Source of the DNA: JALORV01 sp963702595
GTDB taxonomy: Bacteria; Pseudomonadota; Gammaproteobacteria; Burkholderiales; Burkholderiaceae_F
DNA: 64,000 nt
NCBI GenBank assembly: GCA_963702595.1
Contig: CAVPDC010000014.1
Span: forward strand, 109,213-173,212
Direction of reading: 5' to 3'
Each line of letters opens with the position of its first letter. Within the stretch, counting starts at the first letter, position 1. Below are positions 43,788 to 53,052 of the stretch, piece after piece. Below the pieces are notes generated by a model. It did not search any database, had not been told where the DNA came from, and saw only the letters and a program-made list of their open reading frames with translations. Both the position numbers and the translations under genes were made by a program.

Positions 43788-44512
43788 AGCGGATCGCCGC
43801 ATTCGTCGTCTACATTCTGTGCGGTGGGGCCTTGGCTGAGACCGGCGCGATTGCTCCGCTGTCGGCTTCGACCGACGGTCGCATCCCGCCACCGTGGCAG
43901 GTGATCACGCTACCCAAGATTCCGCGCCAGACGCAGTACAGCGTTGTCACGTTCGATGATCGGCGCGTCGTGAAGGCCGACGCCGAGGGCTCGTACGCCA
44001 ACGTGCTGCAGGCACTGAAAATGGATCCCGGCGCAACTCCGATCCTGCGCTGGAGCTGGCGGGTCGAGCGCTTTCCGGCACGCTCCGACCTCACCATCAA
44101 GGCCGGCGACGACCTCGCCGCCAAGGTCTGCGTGCTGTTCGATCTGCCGCTGGCACGACTGTCCTTCTTCGATCGAACGAAGATCGAACTCGGGCGGCGG
44201 CTCTTCAAGCCCGACCTGCCTGCCGCGACAATCTGCTATGTATGGGATCGAACGCTGCCGCCCGGCACCTGGTTGCGCAACGTGTATACCAATCGAGTGC
44301 GTATGCTGGTACTGCGGTCAGGGAAAGTCGGTGATCAGGGACGATGGTTCGACGAGCGGCGCGATCTGCGCGCCGATTTCGTGCGGGCCTTTGGTGCCGA
44401 GGCCGACGGCGGCCTGCCCTCGGTCGCTGCGATCGGGTTCGCCACTGACGCCGATAACACCGGAGATTCCGCGCTGGCCTATTTCGGCGACATCACATTG
44501 GAGAAGGATTGA
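43784..44512 (+). CDS. DUF3047 domain protein, probably exported
   Basis: This 242-aa protein has a short signal-like N-terminus (MKRIAAFVVYILCGGALA). The mature part contains ILRWSWRVERFP, GDDLAAKVCVLFDLP, ICYVWDRTLPPGTW and IGFATDADNTGDSALAYFGDI, features of DUF3047, which folds like a jellyroll carbohydrate-binding-like domain. Function is unknown. The GTG start overlaps the preceding stop. Its stop overlaps the next TTG start. Confidence 0.88.
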   Translation: MKRIAAFVVYILCGGALAETGAIAPLSASTDGRIPPPWQVITLPKIPRQTQYSVVTFDDRRVVKADAEGSYANVLQALKMDPGATPILRWSWRVERFPARSDLTIKAGDDLAAKVCVLFDLPLARLSFFDRTKIELGRRLFKPDLPAATICYVWDRTLPPGTWLRNVYTNRVRMLVLRSGKVGDQGRWFDERRDLRADFVRAFGAEADGGLPSVAAIGFATDADNTGDSALAYFGDITLEKD

Positions 44513-45612
44513 AACGGATCCTGCTGGCCGGTGGCGGCCACGCGCACGTTTTCGTGCTGCGCGAACTCGCTCGACGCCGCGTACCAGGCCTGGACGTGAC
44601 GCTGCTGACGCCGTACGACCGGCAACTCTACAGCGGCATGCTGCCCGGATGGATTGCCGGGCACTACACGATCGACGAACTCACGATCCCGCTGCAGCCG
44701 CTGGCGAACGCCGCCGGTGTGCGACTGATACTGGATCGCCTGGTCGGTCTCGACCTTCTGGAACGGCACGCGATCACGGAGCGGGGAGATGCGATCCCAT
44801 TTGACACCGTTTCTCTGGCGACGGGGTCATCGATCGCCGCCGGCGCGATCGAAGGTGCCGAACGCTTTGCGCGCCTGCTGCGGCCAACGCACGAGTTCGT
44901 CGCCGCTTGGACCGCGCTGGCTCCTCGTCTCGCGGAGGCCGATCGGCCAAAGATCACGGTGGTCGGCGCGGGTGCCGGAGGCATCGAGGTCGCGCTCGCC
45001 GCCGCGCATGCAATGAAGCGTGCCGGCAATGGCGCCCAGGTCCAGATTGTCACCGGCGGTGCGCTGCTGCCGGGGCAAAGTCGACGTGCGCGCGCGCTGG
45101 TCACTGCGGCGCTGATGAGAGAGCAGGTCCGCGTCATCGACACGGTCGCGACGCGCATTGCGAGCGGGCACGTAGAACTGCAGGACAGCTCGCCCCTGAC
45201 GACCGATGTGACGTTGATGGCCTGCGGGGCGGCCCCGCCGCCCTGGCTGCACGACACCGGCCTTGCGCAGGATGAAAACGGCTTCCTCGCCGTCGACCGT
45301 CACTTGCGATCCGTGTCGCACGAAGCGGTGTTTGGCGCCGGAGATATTGCATCGATCGTCGGCGCGCCGCGTGCGCGCTCCGGTGTCTACGCCGTACGTG
45401 CCGGCGCGCCGCTGGCTGACAACCTGATACGCCGTGCCCAGGGCAAGGCGTTGCGCAGCTACTCGCCCCAGCGCAGTGCCCTCTACCTGCTCGCCACCGG
45501 ACCGAAGCACGCGATCGCTTCGTGGAACCAGCTCGCCTGGCAGGGCAATTGGCTCTGGCGCTGGAAAGACCGCATCGATCGTGGTTTCATCGCAGCCTGT
45601 CGAACCCCGTGA
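44509..45612 (+). CDS. FAD-dependent pyridine nucleotide oxidoreductase (TIGR03169 type)
   Basis: A 367-aa NDH-2-like flavoprotein. The N-terminal ILLAGGGHAHVFVLREL is a modified FAD motif with the His that marks the subgroup linked to SelD in other genomes (TIGR03169). LTPYDRQLYSGMLPGWIAGHY, TVVGAGAGGIEVALAAA and FGAGDIAS follow. There is no C-terminal membrane anchor. The start is TTG, in which the TGA of the preceding gene is embedded, with GGAGAAGGA as ribosome-binding site. It probably oxidises NAD(P)H with an unknown acceptor. Confidence 0.88.
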   Translation: MKRILLAGGGHAHVFVLRELARRRVPGLDVTLLTPYDRQLYSGMLPGWIAGHYTIDELTIPLQPLANAAGVRLILDRLVGLDLLERHAITERGDAIPFDTVSLATGSSIAAGAIEGAERFARLLRPTHEFVAAWTALAPRLAEADRPKITVVGAGAGGIEVALAAAHAMKRAGNGAQVQIVTGGALLPGQSRRARALVTAALMREQVRVIDTVATRIASGHVELQDSSPLTTDVTLMACGAAPPPWLHDTGLAQDENGFLAVDRHLRSVSHEAVFGAGDIASIVGAPRARSGVYAVRAGAPLADNLIRRAQGKALRSYSPQRSALYLLATGPKHAIASWNQLAWQGNWLWRWKDRIDRGFIAACRTP

Positions 45613-45619
45613 GAATCTG

Positions 45620-46117
45620 ATGCGCACCCTTGCCGTGGTGGGACTTGTCTTGATCCTTGTGCCTCTGCTGGTCCTGGCCTCCGGTCAGTTAGGCTGGCTG
45701 GCGGGCCACGCTCCAAACGACCTCGGTGTGCGCGACGGCAAGCTCAAGCCGCCATCGCGCACGGACAACAGCGTCAGCAGCCAGGCCACTCTATGGCCCG
45801 AGGGCGAGCACGCCAGCCGGTACGCACAGATCGCGCCACTGGCGACCGGTGGCAACGGGAGCGCTGCGATGGGCCGCTTGCGCGCGCTGCTCGCCGCGTG
45901 GCCCGGCGCCCGCGTCGTCGAGGATCGCGACGATTATCTGCGCGTCGAGTTCACGACACGCTGGTTGCGCTTCGTCGATGACGCCGAGTTCTGGTTCGAC
46001 CCCGCCGCCAACGTCATCCACGTGCGATCGGCCTCGCGCCTTGGCCGCAAGGACCTCGGCGTCAACCGGGCACGCATCGAGGCGATCCGCGCCCAGTTGC
46101 ATACCGCAGGCACGTGA
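45620..46117 (+). CDS. DUF1499 family membrane-anchored protein
   Basis: This 165-aa protein has an N-terminal hydrophobic anchor or signal (residues 4-28) followed by LGVRDGKLKPPSRTDNSVSSQ, the hallmark N-terminal motif of DUF1499, and LRVEFTTRWLRFVDDAEFWFD. The function of the family is unknown. It starts 7 bases after the oxidoreductase and appears to be the last gene of the cluster. Confidence 0.88.
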   Translation: MRTLAVVGLVLILVPLLVLASGQLGWLAGHAPNDLGVRDGKLKPPSRTDNSVSSQATLWPEGEHASRYAQIAPLATGGNGSAAMGRLRALLAAWPGARVVEDRDDYLRVEFTTRWLRFVDDAEFWFDPAANVIHVRSASRLGRKDLGVNRARIEAIRAQLHTAGT

Positions 46118-46204
46118 GGCTGGGCGGCAGGACGGACGACGGAGGATCAAGCGGCGGCGCAGTTGTGCCGAAAATCAAGTCACCTCGACTGTTTCGGTGC
46201 CGCC

Positions 46205-46762
46205 ATGACATCGCTCGCCGCTCGTCTGGTTCCCGTCCTGGCCCTCGCATTGGCCACTCCGGTCTGGGCCGATCCACCGCCTCATGCCAAGGCCCACGGC
46301 TGGCGCAAGAAGAACGATCCAACCTATGTTGGCTATACGGGCAAGTCCTGGCCGCAGGACTATGGCGTGATCTCGGGTCAGTGCCAGACCGACGTCATTC
46401 TTGGCGTGGCCGGAGCCGCGGTGGGAGGCGTCATTGGCTCACAGATCGGCGACGGCGCAGGTCGCACTGTCGCCACGATCGCCGGTGTCGCTCTCGGGGC
46501 CATTGTCGGTTCCAGCGTCGGGCGTCAACTCGACCAGGGTGACCAGGCCTGCATCGGCCACTCGCTCGAACTCACGCCATCGGGCCAGGCCGTGCGATGG
46601 ACCAGCGCGAGCGGCGGCACAAGCTACCTTCTGGTGCCTGTGAAGGACGTCGGCACCGAGTGCCGCGAGTTCAAGCTCGAAGCCAGCGCGAACGGCAAAC
46701 GGTCCTGGGGCACCAAGGTCGCCTGCCGCAGTGGCGACGGGGTCTGGAAACTGCGGAGTTGA
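46205..46762 (+). CDS. Glycine-zipper 2TM surface-antigen-like protein
   Basis: This 185-aa protein has a signal peptide ending near VWA-D (about residue 22). A glycine-zipper region follows (GVAGAAVGGVIGSQIGDGAG, then GVALGAIVGSSVGRQLDQGD), as in Rickettsia 17-kDa antigen-like outer-membrane proteins. The C-terminal half (RWTSASGGTSYLLVPVKDVG) resembles SH3-like surface domains. No lipobox Cys is visible at the cleavage site. It likely sits in the envelope. Confidence 0.85.
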   Translation: MTSLAARLVPVLALALATPVWADPPPHAKAHGWRKKNDPTYVGYTGKSWPQDYGVISGQCQTDVILGVAGAAVGGVIGSQIGDGAGRTVATIAGVALGAIVGSSVGRQLDQGDQACIGHSLELTPSGQAVRWTSASGGTSYLLVPVKDVGTECREFKLEASANGKRSWGTKVACRSGDGVWKLRS

Positions 46763-46939
46763 ACTGCGATCGGGCTGCGGCTGGAGCCCGACTCCTTGCC
46801 GAAATGGTACCCGTCCGGAAGGGACGAAATTACAGCACCCGAGAGCGGATCCGCCGAGCGACTGTGGCCCAGCAGTATCACTCTGGAACGCGAGGCCAAC
46901 GAATGGTTAGGGCGCGCGGGTGGCGTGCGGGACACCCAG

Positions 46940-47299
46940 CTAGACAAAGCCTTGCTCTTTGTAGCTGGCAAATGCCGACTTCGTGAGGGCGGACAGTTCC
47001 TTGAACAAAGTCGGCTCGGATGCCTTGAAGTTGAAGCAGGACTTGCCTTGCATTCGTGCCTTCAGTTCAGGTGAGGCTGTGGCCAGAAGGTCCGGCTTGA
47101 GATACACGGGCATCAGGTGGTAGGAAACGTACGCCTTCTTCACCTGAACTGCGCCGAACAAGAGGGGCTTCTTGTTCTTCTGCATGTGCCGGGTGTCTAC
47201 ATACAGTTCTTCTCCGTCATCCCGCTTTGCCTCAAGCTTGGCAGCGTATGGGGCCATGATCTTGTACAACTCGGCATACACGGCGGCAAGTTCGGACAT
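46940..47299 (-). CDS. Small DUF1801-like hypothetical protein
   Basis: This 119-aa protein starts at ATG 47299 with AGGAG upstream (in AAGGAGAAGG). It contains KKAYVSYHLMPVYL and GKSCFNFKASE, which recall the DUF1801/YdhG-type family, but I am not sure of this assignment. Its codon use and base composition are less GC-rich than the neighbours. The gene lies exactly where the 3' part of the tricorn-like protease gene should be, which suggests it arrived by replacement of that end. Confidence 0.7.
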   Translation of the reverse strand: MSELAAVYAELYKIMAPYAAKLEAKRDDGEELYVDTRHMQKNKKPLLFGAVQVKKAYVSYHLMPVYLKPDLLATASPELKARMQGKSCFNFKASEPTLFKELSALTKSAFASYKEQGFV

Positions 47300-50289
47300 T
47301 CCTTCTCCTTCTCGGTGCCGTCGACGAGCCTGTGGCGCGGCCATATCCCGATTACACCGCCCCAGGTCCGCTTGCCCACCAGCGGACCGAGCTTCATCAG
47401 CTTGAAGCAGTGCGAGAAGATGTCGCCGTCAGAGCCTGCGTGCTCATTGGTCAGCGCGATCAGCGGCCCCGCCGGTGACTCCGTCGGGTACGGGGTTGGA
47501 AGGCCCCAGCGCTGCAGGTCATAGCCTATGCGCCGGCGCGCGATCTTCTCCAGCAGCAGCTGCGACACATGGCCACCGCGGTTGAAGCGCACATCGACAA
47601 TCAGCGCGGCGCGGTCGCACTCTGCCGCGAAGTAGCGGTGGAACTCGGCGAAGCCTGCCGACTGCATGTCAGGCAGGTGAAAGTAGCCGACGCGCCCGCC
47701 TGAACGCTCGTGCACCCAGCGCCGGTTGCGCTCGACCCACTCGCGGTAGCGCGCCGGCACTTCGTCGGCCAGGAGCTGGACGATCACCGACCGCGCGGTG
47801 CCGTCGGTGGACACCAGCGTCAGCTCGACTTTCATGCCGGCCTGGTGGACCAGGAGCGCCTGTGGCGGCCTGTCGCGCGAAACGGACTGGCCATTGACAG
47901 CGACGATGCGTTCGCCGATTCGCGCAGCGACCCCGACCGCGTTCAGCGGCGAGTCGGCACCGGTCTCCAAGGATCGCCGTTCACGATCGCGCGGATCTCG
48001 TAGCCTGTTCCATCGGCAGTGGGGCCCAGCTCGGCACCGAGCTTGCCGAGCGCCATCGCTGGCGGCTTGCGGTGGTCGCCGCCCATCTCGTACGCATGCG
48101 ACGTGCCCAGTTCGCCGTGCAACTCCCAGATCAGGTCCGACAACTCGGCGCGCGCCGAGACGAGGTCGAGCAGCGGTCGGCAATGGCGGTACATCGCCTC
48201 CCAGTCAACGCCGGACATGTCCGGCACCCAGAACTGGTCGCGCTGCAGTCGCCACACCTCGCGCAGCATTTGCCGCCACTCGCTGCGCGGGTCGACCGAG
48301 ACAGCGGACGCGCGCCAGGTCGATCCAGCCGCTGGCGCGAGAAGGCGAGTTGTCGGAGCCGTCCTTGGACGGCTCGGTCTTGCAGGTCGGATCGAGTGCG
48401 CGCAGTCGCTTTTCGTCGCGCACGATCAATGTGCCGCCGTCGGCCGACAGAACGAAGTCGTCGGCACGCTTGGCGAGCGTCTCGGTTTTCTGGGTGACGA
48501 AGTCGAATGACTCCAGTTGGCCCGGCGTCTCACGGTGTCCGCCCCGGCCGTGCGCACCGGGAATCGGGAACACCGTCCACAGCACCTTGCCGCGCACACC
48601 GGCGATCTGCCCGTAGCGTCCCTCCGGAACCGGAAACTGTGCGACGCGCGCCTCGATGCCGTCGACATCGATCCGCACGAGCTTGCGCTCCTCCTTTCGG
48701 GCGTCGGCGGCCTTGGCAGCCTCGCCGGCCTCGACATGCTCGGCGCGCATACTCTTCGGCTCGGGCTCGAACGGCGGTCGAGCGTCCGCCTGCAGCGCGA
48801 TCAGGTACGGCCGGGCCGCGCGGGGAAAGCTCAACTCGAACTGAACGTTGTCGTAAACCGGATCGAAGGTGCGCACCGACAGGAAGTAGAGGTACTTGCC
48901 CTCGGGATCGAACGCCGGCGACCAGTCGCGAAACTCCGGGCGCGTCACCAGTACGGAAGTGCGGGCGGCGGTGTCGTGCAGCTTGATCGCGCAGTGCCGC
49001 AGCCCGACCCAGAATGAATACGCGAGCCACAGGCCATCAGGCGACCAGGCGACGTCGTCGCTGCGTCCGGCGTCGCTGCGGTCCACCAGCCAGGTCTCTC
49101 CACTGGCGACATCGCCGATCCAGACCTCGTTGCGGTGATTGGTCAGCGCAATGCGCGTTCCCACCGGAGCAGCGCGCAGCGCAAGCACGCGGCCGATGTC
49201 CCAGTCCAGCGTGCGCTCGCCCGCCTCGTCGAACACCACGACGCGCTCTTCGCCAGTCGCATCGCTGACCGCCACGCGCGTCCTGCCGTCGGCCAGCCAC
49301 TGACCCAGACGCAATCGTGCGACCTCGGCGCTTCCGTGCTGCCGCACCGCGCCCTCCCACAGCGCGAAGGTGAAGAACTTGCCGCGCGTGTCGACCGCCA
49401 GGCTGTGACCGGCCGGATGCATCCGGTAACCGTCCAGCTGATCGGCCGCCGTCACGAAGCGGCGCGCCGCCTGCGTGCGGTGCGCCGGGACCCGGATGTC
49501 CACGGCCCGGGTTGCGTCGGCAGCGGGGTCGAAGTGCCAGACCCGGGCGCCGCACTGGTAGACGATGTTCCGGCCATCGGTCGACGCAAAGCGCGCGTAG
49601 TAATCGTCGTGATCGGTGTGCCGCTTGAGATCGGCGCCATCCGGCCGGCAGGAGTACAGGTTGCCAACGCCTTCCATGTCGGACAGGAAGTACACGCGGT
49701 CGCCAACCCACATCGGCGAGGTGACGTTACCCTTCAGTTCCGTCATGCGGCGGAATTCGCCTGACCCGGAAGTGTCGATCCACAGATGGCCAGCGGTGCC
49801 ACCTCGGTAGCGCTTCCAGCGCGCGGGGTCCGCGGTGTTTCGGCCAATCACCTTTGCCTGGCCGGGAGCGAACGAAGGATGGTTCACCTGCCCGAGTGGC
49901 AGCAGTTCGGGATGCCCTCCTGCGGGAGCGAGCGCATAGGCACGAAAGTAACGGAAGAATGGCTGGCCGTGCGTGGTGACAAACACGATACGGCCGTCCG
50001 GTGCAAATCCGGCAACGTTCAGGAAGTTCGCACCAAGCCACGTCATGCGCTGTGCCGGACCACCGTCGGCAGACATCACGTAGACCTCGGGGTGCTGCTC
50101 GTCGCGGCTCACATACGCGAGCCAGCGGCCGTCGGGCGACAGCGCGGGCGTGGCCGGTTCGCCGAGCCCGGCGGTCAGTCGGCGCGCGCCGCCGCCGGCG
50201 GCGGCGACTTGCCAAAGATCATCGTCGCAGACGAAGACGATTGTGTCGCCGCGGACCGCTGGCTGGCGCAGGTATCCGAGTTCGTTCAT
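47197..50289 (-). pseudogene. Tricorn-like S41 protease, two frame breaks and lost C-terminus
   Basis: The N-terminal beta-propeller half is intact from ATG 50289 (VFVCDDDLWQVAAAGGGARRLT, LAYSFWVGLRHCAIKLHDT). At about 48303 an extra base breaks the frame after SGWIDLARVR. The middle segment then carries the GTSHAYEMGG motif of tricorn catalytic His746. Near 47967 a missing base restores the original frame, leading into a PDZ-like part (GERIVAVNGQ) and the serine site NEHAGSDGD. Homology stops at RHRLVDGT (about 47314); the C-terminal segment with the catalytic Glu region is gone. Sequencing error in the two indels cannot be excluded, but the truncation remains. Confidence 0.82.
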
Positions 50290-50529
50290 GGTCTGGGAGC
50301 CTCGACCGCGAGCGGCTGACCGCGCGCGACCCTCATTAGTTCTTGTCGGTCGCGGCATCGTACCCGTCCGGACTCACGGCACGTAAGGACCCCCAGAGTC
50401 CCTTCGACGTGTGACCGAAACGGCCGAAAGGTCAGTCTGGAAATCAGCGCTTCGCGAGCAGCGCCAGCGGGTCCGCTTCCGGGTCGCCTGGGCGATGCTG
50501 GTCAAGGTCCGGAGCTGGCCGCGTGCCGT

Positions 50530-51067
50530 CTACTCCACATTTGACGCGAGTTTCTTTGCCATTACTCGATTCTGGTGGACTTCGGCACCCATGTGGAAGT
50601 CCGTGCTGCCAAGGTCTGAGTAGCCAAGCCTTGCATAGAAAAGAAGCGCGCGCTCATTGCGAACCCACGGGGTGAGCCAGAGCTCGTCGGCCCTTTGTGT
50701 GCTCGCCGCTCGCTCGGTTGCAGCCAGGAGCAGCGTGCCGATTCCGCGCCCGGTGAAGCGCTCCTGTACGTAGAGACGATCGAGTTCCGCCTGGCTCGTG
50801 CCGGCTACAAGCTCGTGCCTGGTTCCTAGTGTCCATTGCGAGAAGCCGACCAAGTGGCGGTCAGTTTCTGCCAGCAGAAAAGTAACGTCGGGTTTGGCGA
50901 GAAGAATCAGTATTGTTTCTGTCGAGAACGAGCTCAGCACTTCAAGGGCAATCGGTTCGCGCACTTCGTCGTCGCGTAGGTGTCGAGCCTGGCTGAGTTG
51001 CCAATTCGGCCAGGCAATTTGCGTCGCTGGCGACAGCAGGACGAACGGTCACTTGATCAGAGGTCAT
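50530..51067 (-). pseudogene. GNAT N-acetyltransferase with a probable frameshift
   Basis: The N-terminus reads MTSDQVTVRPAVASDANCLAEL from ATG 51067. The rest of the GNAT domain (VTFLLAETDRHLVGFSQW, LYVQERFTGRGIGTLLLAATE with the acetyl-CoA loop, and ERALLFYARLGYSD) continues in another frame from about 50985. One extra base there explains the break. If only the downstream part is translated, a GTG at 50964 would give 144 aa lacking beta strand 1. Substrate unknown. Confidence 0.6.
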
Positions 51068-51169
51068 CGCCGAGCCAACGTTTGAACGGAAACCATGATG
51101 TCCGCTTTGCTTGTAATTTCGCAAGTTTTACTGGCGACGGCTACCGGGCGGACGGCGCCGATGAAGCCG

Positions 51170-51598
51170 CTACTGCTGGGGAGTACGGTATGGCCCGGAG
51201 ATCACGGGCTTCCACATCCACCCGCACGTTTCCGGTGTCTTGCAGCCAGCAAGCCGCCACGACTCTCCACCCGGCGGCGTCGTAGATGTCGGCGCTGCAA
51301 GCATCGCTGAGCAGCCTGACCCCATCGCCGAGCAAGCAATCGTCGTGGCCCACAGCAGCGCAAGCGACTGCGCCCGGGACCATCCCGGCGTTTCCGACTC
51401 TGATCGCAGTGACATCTGATTCTCACCGCGCGCTGGAGAGGCCAGGCGCCCGGCGCCTTGCGGCGTCAGCACAAGGGAAGGAGACCCCGCGCTCGGCAAC
51501 GAACGAAGGGCGGCCTTTGCATCAACGTCCTGTGCCGCGCGGACGACTGGCGCTGTGCCAAGAACGGTCAAGCAGACAATGGTAAGGAGCCTCGGCAC
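51170..51598 (-). CDS. Possible exported hypothetical protein
   Basis: From GTG 51598 the frame gives a plausible signal peptide (MPRLLTIVCLTVLGTAPVVRA) and then a Ser/Pro-rich region with no recognised domain, 142 aa in all. The later part looks more protein-like in the neighbouring frame (ADIYDAAGWRVVAACWLQD, about 51300-51230), so another frameshift is possible. A GGGA purine run lies before the start. Support is limited to the signal sequence. Confidence 0.33.
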   Translation of the reverse strand: MPRLLTIVCLTVLGTAPVVRAAQDVDAKAALRSLPSAGSPSLVLTPQGAGRLASPARGENQMSLRSESETPGWSRAQSLALLWATTIACSAMGSGCSAMLAAPTSTTPPGGESWRLAGCKTPETCGWMWKPVISGPYRTPQQ

Positions 51599-51650
51599 AT
51601 TCCCTGTCCCTAAGGTTCCGGGCCGCGCGCGATCGCGCTGTCGCCCGCGG

Positions 51651-52346
51651 TCAATCCCGAAGCGCCCACTCGGCAGCCCGACGTGCATGGATGCGCGTGG
51701 TGTCGAACAGGGGAACGGCGGCGTCTTCCTGCCCGATCAGCAGCGTGATCTCGGTACATCCCAGGATGACCGCTTCGGCGCCGTCGCCGATCAACGCGGC
51801 CATGACCCTTCGGAATTCCGATCGAGAGCTGTCGACGACTCTTCCAAGACACAGTTCGTCGTAGATGACTCGATGAACGATCTGGCGGTCCTGTTCGCCC
51901 GGTACGAGGACGCGGAGTCCGAAGTCCTGGCGTAAGCGGTCCTTGTAGAACCCCTGCTCCATCGTGAATCGCGTTCCAAGCAGGCCCACGGTCGAGAAAC
52001 CCGCCCGCTTGATCTCTTCGCCCGTTGCATCCGCGATGTGGAGCAACGGAATGCTGACGGCCGCCTCGATGGCCGGGGCGACCTTGTGCATCGTGTTGGT
52101 ACAGAGCACCAGCAGGTCAGCGCCTGCCTTCTCGACGGCCTGGGCGACGCCAGCCAGAATCGTTCCTGCCTCGACCCAGTCCCCGGACTGTTGCAGTCTT
52201 TCGATGTCGTGGAAGTCGACGCTGTACAGGACGAGTCGGGCCGAGTGCAAACCGCCCAGGCGCTCCTTTATTACCTCGTTGATCTGACGGTAGTACGGGA
52301 CCGTCGACTCCCAGCTCATTCCGCCGATCAGGCCAATGACCTTCAA
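51651..52346 (-). CDS. Aspartate/glutamate racemase family protein (YgeA-like)
   Basis: This 231-aa PLP-independent racemase-family protein has the two catalytic Cys residues of the family: C82 in LVLCTNTMHK and C197 in ILGCTEITLLI. The N-terminal IGLIGGMSWESTVPYYRQIN is typical. E. coli YgeA acts on homoserine and other amino acids; the substrate here is not determined. It is a stand-alone gene between Dps and the frameshift-rich stretch. Confidence 0.92.
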   Translation of the reverse strand: MKVIGLIGGMSWESTVPYYRQINEVIKERLGGLHSARLVLYSVDFHDIERLQQSGDWVEAGTILAGVAQAVEKAGADLLVLCTNTMHKVAPAIEAAVSIPLLHIADATGEEIKRAGFSTVGLLGTRFTMEQGFYKDRLRQDFGLRVLVPGEQDRQIVHRVIYDELCLGRVVDSSRSEFRRVMAALIGDGAEAVILGCTEITLLIGQEDAAVPLFDTTRIHARRAAEWALRD

Positions 52347-52452
52347 CGGGCGCGCTCGACCCGGGCTCGAAACTGAGTCCCCTGCAATTGGCGCAGAGCC
52401 GTAGGACGCCGCCGGGGTGAGAGTTCCGGCATCGGCCGCGCCGCCGAGCGCC

Positions 52453-52962
52453 CTACTTCAGCAGGCTTCGGAGCATCCACGCTGTCTTCTCGTGGATCTG
52501 CAGGCGCTGGGTAAGCAGGTCTGCGGTCGACTCGTCGCCGGCCTTGTCGACGGCAGGGAAGACCTTGCGCACCGTGCGCGCGACGGCCTCGTGTCCGCTG
52601 ACGAGCAGCCGCACCATGTCCAAGGCGTCCGGCACGCCGGGCGTCTCGTCGATCGAAGTCAGCCGCGCGAACTCGCTGTTGGTTCCGGGTGCGGGGTATC
52701 CCAGCGAGCGGATGCGCTCGGCGATGGCATCGAGTGCGGTCCACAGCTCCGTGTACTGGTCCATGAACATCAGGTGCAGCGTGTTGAACATCGGACCTTC
52801 GACGTTCCAGTGGAAGTTGTGCGTCTTCAGGTACAGCGAGTAGGAGTCGGCCAGCACGCGCGACAGACCGTCAACGATCTTCGCTCGGTCCTTGTCCGCG
52901 ATGCCGATGTCGATGGTGGGCGAACCGTTCATGCCCGCTGCTGTCTTGCCCTTCTTGGCCAT
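52453..52962 (-). CDS. dps: Dps ferritin-like DNA-binding protein
   Basis: Dps oxidises Fe(II) with H2O2, stores iron and binds DNA. The ferroxidase site at the dimer interface is intact: H51 (NFHWNV), H63, D78 and E82 (LDAIAERI). The basic N-terminal tail (MAKKGKT) probably binds DNA. The ATG at 52962 is preceded by AAAGGAGG and gives 169 aa; an upstream ATG at 53007 is less likely. It follows oxyR on the same strand, and OxyR regulation would be expected. Confidence 0.95.
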   Translation of the reverse strand: MAKKGKTAAGMNGSPTIDIGIADKDRAKIVDGLSRVLADSYSLYLKTHNFHWNVEGPMFNTLHLMFMDQYTELWTALDAIAERIRSLGYPAPGTNSEFARLTSIDETPGVPDALDMVRLLVSGHEAVARTVRKVFPAVDKAGDESTADLLTQRLQIHEKTAWMLRSLLK

Positions 52963-52989
52963 TGCAACCTCCTTTGAATATCTCCTCAC

Positions 52990-53019
52990 ATCGTAGCGAC
53001 TGACCACCCCACTGGCTAA
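52990..53019 (-). promoter_or_regulatory. Candidate dps promoter
   Basis: On the minus strand TTAGCC and TACGAT are separated by 18 bases. Flanking it are two direct copies of GAATATCT (52976-52983 and 53024-53031, plus strand), 48 bases apart, which could be protein-binding half-sites. Tentative. Confidence 0.3.
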
Positions 53020-53052
53020 TCAGGAATATCTACGGCCCCGATAGCACGGCCG

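Noticed and set aside
50411..50623. Short plus-strand frame between the tricorn gene and GNAT
   Set aside because: Mostly antisense to the GNAT C-terminus and without any recognisable feature.
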